Part shown: one piece after another, positions 1 through 5,091 of the stretch | Layout of the letters: every line of letters starts with the position of its first letter | Position numbering within the stretch: the stretch's first letter is position 1 | Assembly (NCBI GenBank): GCA_021161105.1 | Contig: JAGHBG010000097.1 | Span: 1-5,091, forward strand | Source of the DNA: Thermotogaceae bacterium | GTDB taxonomy: Bacteria > Thermotogota > Thermotogae > Thermotogales > Thermotogaceae | Reading direction: 5' to 3' | Length of the DNA stretch: 5,091 nt | Notes under the pieces: generated by a model | The model's input: only the letters and a program-made list of their open reading frames with translations | What the model was told of the DNA's origin: nothing | Database searches by the model: none | Made by a program: the position numbers and the translations under genes

Positions 1-6
1 CAATAT

Positions 7-15
7 AAAGGAGGT
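7..15 (+). promoter_or_regulatory. Shine-Dalgarno site of the 5'-nucleotidase gene
   Basis: AAAGGAGGT is a near-perfect anti-16S match and lies 7 nt before the ATG at 23. It decides the start: an in-frame GTG at 14-16 overlaps the site itself and so cannot be the initiator it serves. The promoter must lie left of the window. Confidence 0.9.
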
Positions 16-22
16 GTTATAC

Positions 23-1573
23 ATGAAAAAGTTAGTGGTACTGGTACTCTCGGTTCTTCTTGTTATCTTTGCGTTTTCTGTGCAGCTCACCATTCTCCAT
101 ATCAATGATACGCACGGACATGCATGGGCATTCAACGAATGGCACAATCCTGAAATAGGTGGGTTCGCTGCTATATCTACGTTGGCAGATGAAATAAGAT
201 ACAATGTTGAAGCGAAGGGTGGACATGTTCTTTTCCTCCATGCTGGTGACATGAACACAGGAGTTCCAGAATCTGACCTTTTAGACGCCATTCCAGATAT
301 AACAGCTCTTAACATGATGGGACTTGATGCAATGACTCTTGGAAACCACGAGTTTGACAATCCAAGAGATGTGCTTGAACTTCAAATGAAACTCGCGAAG
401 TTTCCAATGCTCAGTGCAAATCTCGTCTACAAAGATACTGGAAAACTTTTTGCAAAACCCTACATAATTAAGGACTTCGGAGACATTAAGGTTGCAATTA
501 TTGGTGTTATAACTGAAGCAACAAAGTTTCTCGAGCCATTATATATTGAAGATCTTGATTTTTTAGACGCTGCCGAAGCTGTACAGAAATATGTTGACGA
601 GCTCAGAGATAAAGTGGATGTTATCATTGTACTTGCTCACCTTGGATGGGGAGAACCAAGTGGAAATTACAACACAAGCTTTTCACTTGCAAGAAAAGTA
701 CACGGTGTAGATGTAATAATCGATGGGCATTCCCACAGTCTTGGGAAGAAGATAATAAACGGAATCACAATCGTCCAGGCTGGTGAATATTCAAAATGGC
801 TTGGAAGACTCGACCTTGATGTAGAAAAAGGAAAGGTAACGGTACTCAACTGGCAGGCTTATCCTATAAACCTCAAGGTTTACAAAGGTAAGGATGAAAA
901 CGGCAATGCTATATACGAGTATCAATGGCAAAAGATTGACCCAGATCCTCTTGTAGCAGCAGCTCTTGCAGGATTCAAAGCTCTTGGAGGAAAGCAATTA
1001 GATACAGTTATTGGTAAAAGTTCAGTACTACTTGAAAAAGAGGGGGTCAGAAATAGAAGTACAGCTCTTGGGAACTTAGTCGCAGACGCTATAAGATGGA
1101 AGGCAAACGCAGATATTGCATTCACAAATGGAGGAGGAATAAGAGCCTCTATACTTCCTGGTGATATAACTATAAGGAACATCCTCACAGTTCATCCATT
1201 TGGGAACACCATTTACGTTATGAAACTCACCGGAGACCAGATTAAAAAGATCTTTGAATATACAGCAACGCTTCAACCAGGAATGGGGGCGTGGCCGCAG
1301 ATTTCTGGAGCCACAGTCAAAGTAAAGGACGGAAAAGTTGTTGAAATAAAGATCAACGGCAAACCTCTTGATCCAAACAAAGTTTATGTTTTTGCCACCA
1401 ATAACTACCTTGCCGGTGGTGGAGATGGATACAGTATGCTTAAAGAATGGGCACCAAAGGGATATGATACAGGATTCACTTTGGCCCAGGCTATTATTGA
1501 ATACATACAGAAAGTTCTTGGCGGCACTATAGAAAGTTACGATGATAGTCCGAGATATCAGGCAGAACAATGA
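23..1573 (+). CDS. Secreted 5'-nucleotidase / 2',3'-cyclic phosphodiesterase family protein (UshA-like)
   Basis: This 516-residue protein is a full-length member of the UshA/5'-nucleotidase family, which hydrolyses nucleoside 5'-phosphates (some members also cyclic nucleotides or UDP-sugars) with a two-metal centre outside the cytoplasm. Residues 1-19 form a signal peptide: KK, a hydrophobic core, then an A-F-S cleavage site; no lipobox or C-terminal anchor is seen. The metallophosphatase domain (about 22-270) has all metal motifs: D29-x-H31 in NDTHGH, D76 in HAGD, N108-H109 in GNHEFD, H206 in LAHLGWG, and H236-S-H238. The C-terminal substrate domain (about 325-500) has TNGGGIR (R374), HPFGN (F393) and NNYLAGGGDGY (Y462, D468). 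From remembered E. coli UshA numbering these match R410, F429, F498 and D504, with identical spacings, so adenine stacking looks intact with Tyr for one Phe. The ATG at 23 is fixed by the Shine-Dalgarno site. It is monocistronic at its 3' end because a terminator follows. Exact substrate range cannot be read from sequence. Confidence 0.93.
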   Translation: MKKLVVLVLSVLLVIFAFSVQLTILHINDTHGHAWAFNEWHNPEIGGFAAISTLADEIRYNVEAKGGHVLFLHAGDMNTGVPESDLLDAIPDITALNMMGLDAMTLGNHEFDNPRDVLELQMKLAKFPMLSANLVYKDTGKLFAKPYIIKDFGDIKVAIIGVITEATKFLEPLYIEDLDFLDAAEAVQKYVDELRDKVDVIIVLAHLGWGEPSGNYNTSFSLARKVHGVDVIIDGHSHSLGKKIINGITIVQAGEYSKWLGRLDLDVEKGKVTVLNWQAYPINLKVYKGKDENGNAIYEYQWQKIDPDPLVAAALAGFKALGGKQLDTVIGKSSVLLEKEGVRNRSTALGNLVADAIRWKANADIAFTNGGGIRASILPGDITIRNILTVHPFGNTIYVMKLTGDQIKKIFEYTATLQPGMGAWPQISGATVKVKDGKVVEIKINGKPLDPNKVYVFATNNYLAGGGDGYSMLKEWAPKGYDTGFTLAQAIIEYIQKVLGGTIESYDDSPRYQAEQ

Positions 1574-1593
1574 TAGAGGATTCTGTAATGTCC

Positions 1594-1625
1594 GAGCCGG
1601 GGACTTCCCCGGCTCTTCGTTTTTT
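1594..1625 (+). terminator. Rho-independent terminator after the 5'-nucleotidase gene
   Basis: A 9-bp GC-rich perfect stem (GAGCCGGGG at 1594-1602 with CCCCGGCTC at 1607-1615) encloses an ACTT loop. It is followed by TTCG and six T residues (1620-1625). It starts 20 bp past the TGA stop and should separate the nucleotidase transcript from the next gene. On the opposite strand no T-run follows the stem, so it looks one-directional. Confidence 0.93.
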
Positions 1626-1641
1626 AATATAGTGTTAAGCT

Positions 1642-1670
1642 TTGGAAAACGAAAATTTAATCCTTAGAGT
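1642..1670 (+). promoter_or_regulatory. Possible promoter of the Mrr-like membrane protein gene
   Basis: TTGGAA (1642-1647) and TAGAGT (1665-1670) each match 4 of 6 sigma-70 consensus positions and are separated by 17 bp. A second -10-like hexamer, TATATT (1673-1678, 5 of 6), has no -35 partner. Some promoter is expected here because a strong terminator precedes the gap. Either hexamer would place the transcript start about 0-10 nt before the GTG at 1686. The match is weak and the region is AT-rich, so chance is a real alternative. Confidence 0.25.
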
Positions 1671-1685
1671 GATATATTTAATAGT

Positions 1686-2411
1686 GTGATAGGATCGCTG
1701 ATTCTTACAATTCAAATTATTACGGGTTTCATATGTGCTTTCATATACCCTGATTCAATAACGCTTCTTTTAGCAAGCGTAGGGTGGATTGTAATCATCT
1801 TTATCTATTCAGTACTACATGGCATGCCAAGAAAACTGGCCGATGCATATGCTGCGGTATTTGCAATATCAGGGATTTTTACCGGAATTTACGGAAAAGA
1901 TGTAAACATCACAATTTTGTTCTTTTTAACCTCAGTCTTTCTGATTCTTTTTCCGTATCCAAAAGAAACAAGAAAAAGCGCTTCAAGGAGAAAGAAAAAG
2001 AGGAAAAATGTTCCTGAAGATAATGACGCTTATGTAAACATAAATCCCCACAATTTAACTCCAGAAGAATTCAAACAACTCATTTTAAAACTTTTAGAAA
2101 AAATGGACTACAGGATTGAGAGAGAGTTTAATTTTCAGGAAAATGGATTCGATACAATCATAACTGATTCCGAAAGCAGGAAATTAATTCTTATGGCAAG
2201 AAGATATAAAGGGCTCATATCAACAAAGCTTCTTCAAAAACTTTTTGAAAAAATGCTGGAAGAGAATGCAGATGGAGGCATATTCATCACAACGTCTGAC
2301 TTTTCATACAGCTCTTATAGATTGTCAGAAAGTAAACCCATAAAGCTTGTAAATGGAAAGGAACTAAATGAGTTATTACAAGATTTTTTGAATATTATAC
2401 TCGAGATATAA
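1686..2411 (+). CDS. Membrane protein with C-terminal Mrr-like (restriction-endonuclease-fold) domain, probably not catalytic
   Basis: The 241-residue protein has four hydrophobic segments at about 4-21, 25-44, 52-68 and 74-91. Positive charges after segments 2 (MPRK) and 4 predict both termini in the cytoplasm. A polybasic stretch at about 93-108 (KETRKSASRRKKKRKN) leads to a domain at about 124-238 that follows the Mrr_cat pattern: LTPEEF, LLEKMDY, NGFD, LILMARRYKG, GGIFITTSDFS, PIKLVNGKEL. In Mrr-type nucleases the usual residues are Glu after that first Phe, an Asp in GxD, and Q-x-K. Here D156 remains, but those positions read K130, M170 and R172, so DNA cleavage is doubtful. A DNA-binding or membrane-associated regulatory role is possible; true function is unknown. 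The start is GTG because TAG lies in frame 21 bp upstream and no other start codon intervenes; there is no good Shine-Dalgarno site (only GAGTGA, 13 nt away). The next in-frame ATG would be residue 47, after two helices. The 3' end overlaps bioY tail to tail by 36 bp. Confidence 0.78.
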   Translation: MIGSLILTIQIITGFICAFIYPDSITLLLASVGWIVIIFIYSVLHGMPRKLADAYAAVFAISGIFTGIYGKDVNITILFFLTSVFLILFPYPKETRKSASRRKKKRKNVPEDNDAYVNINPHNLTPEEFKQLILKLLEKMDYRIEREFNFQENGFDTIITDSESRKLILMARRYKGLISTKLLQKLFEKMLEENADGGIFITTSDFSYSSYRLSESKPIKLVNGKELNELLQDFLNIILEI

Positions 2412-2903
2412 GCCATATTTGTAAGCCACATAACTTGCAATCACTGCTTTCAATATGTCCCAAGGAATAAACGGAATAACTCCTGCAAATAACGCTGTTT
2501 TAAATGATCCTGTATATATACCGAGCCACGCAGCTCCGAAGATATATATAATTATCACTCCTGTAACAGAAGCAATACTATATTTAATGAAATTTCTATT
2601 TTTTGAAATTCTTCCCACAATCCATGCTGCGATTGGAAAAGAAGCTATATAGCCCCCTGTTGGGCCTATTACATGCACTATACCACCTTTGAAACCAGCA
2701 AACACAGGTAGACCCATAAGTCCCATAAGAACATAGGAAAGTTGTGCAATAAAACCATATTTCTCTTTAAGGATCAACCCAGAAATTAATACAAATAACA
2801 CCTGCAATGTTATTGGAACACTACCTGCTGGAATATAAATCTGTGCTCCAGCAATTGTCAGTGCTGTAAAAACGGAAATTATAGCCAAATTCTTCAACTT
2901 CAA
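2376..2903 (-). CDS. bioY: Biotin transporter BioY (ECF-type substrate-binding S component)
   Basis: This 175-residue integral membrane protein binds biotin and works with a shared ECF energising module (two ATPases and an EcfT), which is not encoded in the window. BioY hallmarks appear in order: a first helix at about 5-25, VPITLQ at 29-34 followed by a second helix, GLPVFAG at 64-70, GPTGGY at 80-85, helices at about 86-97 and 110-128, and FIPWDILKA at 145-153 (the family often has PGDxxK, so W148 replaces the common Gly). The length is typical. An ATG five codons upstream (2916-2918) has no Shine-Dalgarno site, whereas GGAGG sits 8 nt before TTG at 2901-2903. The product would then begin MKLKNLA, a common BioY N-terminus, so I chose TTG. 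It follows uvrB after 22 bp on the same strand and probably shares its transcript. No BirA operator or riboswitch was seen, and no terminator could be found past its stop. Confidence 0.93.
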   Translation of the reverse strand: MKLKNLAIISVFTALTIAGAQIYIPAGSVPITLQVLFVLISGLILKEKYGFIAQLSYVLMGLMGLPVFAGFKGGIVHVIGPTGGYIASFPIAAWIVGRISKNRNFIKYSIASVTGVIIIYIFGAAWLGIYTGSFKTALFAGVIPFIPWDILKAVIASYVAYKYGLYLEYNIQKIL

Positions 2904-2911
2904 GTAAATCG

Positions 2912-2916
2912 CCTCC
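2912..2916 (-). promoter_or_regulatory. Shine-Dalgarno site setting a TTG start for bioY
   Basis: GGAGG reads on the minus strand from 2916 down to 2912, with an 8-nt spacer to TTG at 2903-2901. The competing ATG at 2918-2916 overlaps this element and has only AT-rich sequence (AAACCATA) before it. Confidence 0.75.
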
Positions 2917-2925
2917 ATTATGGTT

Positions 2926-4932
2926 TTACAAATGTGATTTTTCTCTCCGACTCTTTTTTATCTCTTCCCTCACCCTGAACATCTCATCCCGTATAAGAGC
3001 TGCATCTTCGTATCTGAGTTCTGAAGCCGCTTTAAACATTTCTTCTTCCAGTGTCGCAAGATATTCCTCCAAGGTCAGGGTTTCTCTAAGTTCAAACACA
3101 GTTTCTACAGTTTCCGGATATTTTTCCTCTTTCTTCATGAACTCCTCAAAAACTTCGAGTTGCATTGGCTTTACTATTGTCTTGGGTACAATTCCGCGCT
3201 TCCTGTTGTATTCAATTTGAATTTTTCTTCGTCTGTTGGTCTCATCTATAGCTCTTTTCATGGAAGGTGTTATTTTGTCAGCAAACATTATAACCTTTCC
3301 ATTTACATTTCTTGCAACTCTTCCGATTATCTGAATCAGTGTTGTTTCTGACCTTAAGAAACCTTCAACATCGGCATCCATAATAGCTACCAGCGAAACT
3401 TCTGGAAGGTCAAGTCCTTCTCTAAGAAGGTTTATACCAACAACAGCATCTACATCTCCTCTTCTAAGCTTTTTCAAAACCTCTACCCTTTCTATAGCAT
3501 CGAGTTCTGAATGAATGTATATGGCTTTAATTCCAAGATCAACGAGATATTCAGCAAGCTTTTCTGCCATTTTTTTCGTTAAAACTATGACCATCGCCCT
3601 CTCTCCACGCTCTTTTACCTTCTTTATCTCCATTATGAGCCTATCAATTTGCCCTTCCGTTGGATATACAACAACCTCTGGGTCTACAAGTCCCGTTGGC
3701 CTTATTATCTGCTCAACAACCTGTTCAGACAGTGATAGCTCAAAATCCCCGGGTGTGGCTGAAACAAATATTACCTGTTTTATCCTTTCCATAAATTCCT
3801 CGAATTTCAATGGTCGATTATCGAAAGCAGAAGGTAATCTGAAACCGTACTCTACAAGAGACTTTTTTCTTGAATGGTCACCATTGTACATGGCGCGAAG
3901 TTGTGGAATAGATAGATGCGATTCATCAATAAAGAGCAAAAAGTTATCTGGAAAGTAATCCAACAGAGTATAAGGTGGCTCACCTGGAGCTCTTCTATCA
4001 AAATGTCTCGAATAATTTTCTATTCCAGGACAGTATCCCATTGTTTCCAGAAGCTCGATATCATTTAACGTTCTTCTTTCAAGCCTCTGAGCTTCTATTT
4101 CTTTGCCCTGCGCTTTTAGTTCCCTTATTCTTTCCTCCATCTCCTCCAAAATAGACTCAATAGCCATTTTTATCTTTTCGTCTGTGGTTATGAATTCTTT
4201 TGCAGGATATATCCAGAGTCGGTCAAGTTCTTCTTTTACCGTCTTATTCATCCTGTCTATTCTGTAAATGGCATCTATTTCATCTCCAAAAAATTCTATT
4301 CTGAAACCATCATCGGTGTACGTAGGATAAATCTCTATTACATCACCTTTCAGATTAAAAGTTCCTTCAGGACCTACTGCTTCTGTTCTTTTATATCCTA
4401 TCCTTGCAAGATGGCGTGCAAGAAAGATTATATCCATCTCTTTCCCTACTTCTATCCTTATGTTAAGCTTTTCAAAGTCTTCAGGATCACCGCAGTTATA
4501 AATCGCAGATACAGAAGCCACAACTATGGTATCATCTCTGGTTTTTAATGCTTCATATGTAGACATTCTCATCCTTGCTATTACATCGTTTATCTTCGCA
4601 TCTTTTTCTATATAAAGGTCTTTTTTTGGAAGATATGCTTCAGGTTGATAGTAATCGTAGTAACTTATGAAAAATTCCACCCTGTTATAAGGAAAGAATG
4701 ATTTAAACTCACTGTAGAGCTGCGCCGCAAGGGTTTTGTTAGGAGAAAGTATAAGAGTGGGTTTACCTATTTCCCTTATAACATTGGCCATAGTAAAGGT
4801 CTTACCACTCCCTGTAACGCCAAGAAGCGTTTGGAATCTGTATCTTTTTTTTAAACCTTCCACCAACTTTTCTATTGCCTGAGGTTGATCCCCTGTCGGT
4901 TCATACTCGCTAACCAGTATAAATTTAGCCAT
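2926..4932 (-). CDS. uvrB: Excinuclease ABC subunit B (UvrB)
   Basis: UvrB is the ATP-dependent damage-verification subunit of nucleotide excision repair: UvrA loads it on DNA, and it then recruits UvrC for incision. The 668-residue length is usual. Visible in order: EPTGDQPQAI (11-20), Walker A GVTGSGKT (38-45), the Tyr-rich beta-hairpin that clamps DNA (SYYDYYQPEAY at 90-100, continuing to about 116), the UvrA-interaction domain (about 150-250), GYCPGIENYSR (299-309), Walker B-type DESH (336-339), SATPG (391-395), GINLLREGLDLPE (499-511), motif VI QIIGRVARN (534-542), and a C-terminal UVR domain (about 622-658) that contacts UvrC. Small departures from the common sequence are YNCG at 145-148 (often YGLG) and motif VI (often QTIGRAARN). 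The ATG at 4932 gives MAKFILVSEYEPTGDQP, matching the family's short N-terminus. A GTG three codons earlier is possible but lies 3 nt from the AAGGG element. Its upstream region holds a candidate promoter; bioY follows. Confidence 0.97.
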   Translation of the reverse strand: MAKFILVSEYEPTGDQPQAIEKLVEGLKKRYRFQTLLGVTGSGKTFTMANVIREIGKPTLILSPNKTLAAQLYSEFKSFFPYNRVEFFISYYDYYQPEAYLPKKDLYIEKDAKINDVIARMRMSTYEALKTRDDTIVVASVSAIYNCGDPEDFEKLNIRIEVGKEMDIIFLARHLARIGYKRTEAVGPEGTFNLKGDVIEIYPTYTDDGFRIEFFGDEIDAIYRIDRMNKTVKEELDRLWIYPAKEFITTDEKIKMAIESILEEMEERIRELKAQGKEIEAQRLERRTLNDIELLETMGYCPGIENYSRHFDRRAPGEPPYTLLDYFPDNFLLFIDESHLSIPQLRAMYNGDHSRKKSLVEYGFRLPSAFDNRPLKFEEFMERIKQVIFVSATPGDFELSLSEQVVEQIIRPTGLVDPEVVVYPTEGQIDRLIMEIKKVKERGERAMVIVLTKKMAEKLAEYLVDLGIKAIYIHSELDAIERVEVLKKLRRGDVDAVVGINLLREGLDLPEVSLVAIMDADVEGFLRSETTLIQIIGRVARNVNGKVIMFADKITPSMKRAIDETNRRRKIQIEYNRKRGIVPKTIVKPMQLEVFEEFMKKEEKYPETVETVFELRETLTLEEYLATLEEEMFKAASELRYEDAALIRDEMFRVREEIKKSRREKSHL

Positions 4933-4978
4933 AACTACCACTTACCCTTAATTGGAATATTAATATACATCTGAATTA

Positions 4979-4987
4979 ATCATAGCA
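4979..4987 (-). promoter_or_regulatory. Candidate extended -10 promoter of uvrB-bioY
   Basis: On the minus strand the region reads TGC-TATGAT, an extended -10 (TGn plus a hexamer matching TATAAT at 5 of 6). No good -35 is seen at 16-18 bp (TTCATT/CTTCAT), as is common for extended -10 promoters. Transcription would start near 4972, giving a ~40-nt leader before the ATG at 4932. AT-rich tracts at 5020-5040 lie further upstream. No clear LexA-type operator was noticed in this stretch. Confidence 0.4.
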
Positions 4988-5091
4988 CATGCTCAAAACC
5001 AATGAAGTTTAGAGTTTTCAAATTAATTTAAATTTTTTTAGCTTCATTTCCACGAATAAAATTCACATATTTCATCTTTGTAAAGTACTTC

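Noticed and set aside
14..22. In-frame GTG at 14 as the start of the 5'-nucleotidase
   Set aside because: It lies within the Shine-Dalgarno sequence itself; the ATG at 23 has ideal spacing and gives a proper signal peptide.
1076..1570. Minus-strand open frame of 164 codons opposite the 5'-nucleotidase
   Set aside because: It lies wholly antisense to a clearly conserved coding region, has no recognisable domain and a Cys/Ser-rich composition typical of a shadow frame.
1961..2010. Polypurine stretch with AAGGAG and an ATG at 2008 as an internal start in the Mrr-like gene
   Set aside because: The ATG at 2008 is out of frame with the Mrr-like domain and opens no substantial frame; the purine bias is explained by the Lys/Arg-rich linker.
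2346..2382. Inverted repeat CTTGTAA / TTACAAG as a terminator for bioY or its neighbour
   Set aside because: The stem is 7 bp with a 23-nt loop, AT-rich, and no T-run follows on the minus strand; it also lies inside both coding regions' ends.
3515..3958. Plus-strand open frame of 147 codons opposite uvrB
   Set aside because: Antisense to the conserved helicase core; Ser/Thr-rich translation with no known pattern.
4933..4941. GTG at 4941 (minus) as the uvrB start
   Set aside because: The AAGGG element would be only 3 nt away, and it adds MVV before the conserved short N-terminus. Still possible, because spacing to the ATG (12 nt) is rather long.
5020..5034. Short palindromes AAATTAATTT and AATTTAAATT upstream of uvrB as an operator
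   Set aside because: Pure A/T palindromes are expected by chance in such AT-rich DNA; at most they act as an UP-like element or curved DNA.
5044..5091. Minus-strand open frame entering from the right edge and ending in TGA (last residues FYSWK)
   Set aside because: Only 15 codons are visible, which chance alone would leave open about half the time; it could be the 3' end of a gene before uvrB, but the window cannot show it.

Overview
The window reads as ordinary chromosomal DNA of a moderately AT-rich bacterium. Arg codons are mostly AGA/AGG, Shine-Dalgarno sites are strong (AAAGGAGGT, GGAGG), and the protein sequences have the Lys/Glu/Ile-rich look of a thermophile. The style of the secreted 5'-nucleotidase and of UvrB fits the Thermotogota best. 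That placement is inference from protein style; no rRNA or other marker is present.

Layout. Left half, + strand: a secreted UshA-type 5'-nucleotidase (23-1573) closed by a strong intrinsic terminator (1594-1625). A short 112-bp gap follows, and then a membrane protein (1686-2411) with four predicted N-terminal helices, a polybasic linker and a C-terminal Mrr-like domain. Right half, - strand: uvrB (2926-4932) followed 22 bp later by bioY (2376-2903), probably one transcript. The last codons of bioY overlap the last codons of the Mrr-like gene tail to tail by 36 bp. The rightmost ~150 bp (4933-5091) is the AT-rich leader and probable promoter of uvrB. No intergenic stretch exceeds 300 bp.

Functions. 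The nucleotidase would release nucleosides and phosphate from nucleotides outside the cytoplasm. UvrB is the damage-verification helicase of nucleotide excision repair. BioY is the biotin-binding S component of an ECF transporter, whose energising subunits are not in the window. The Mrr-like protein has no assigned role. These genes do not form an obvious pathway.

Nothing here is a clearly new multi-gene system; there are no CRISPR arrays, insertion sequences or RNA genes that I can see. The most interesting item is the membrane-tethered Mrr-like protein. Its fold-level motifs are recognisable, but most of the expected nuclease residues appear substituted (Glu to Lys, Gln to Met, Lys to Arg). 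It also starts with GTG, lacks a good Shine-Dalgarno site and may be leaderless. Two start codons are also worth correcting: TTG for bioY and an internal ATG for uvrB.
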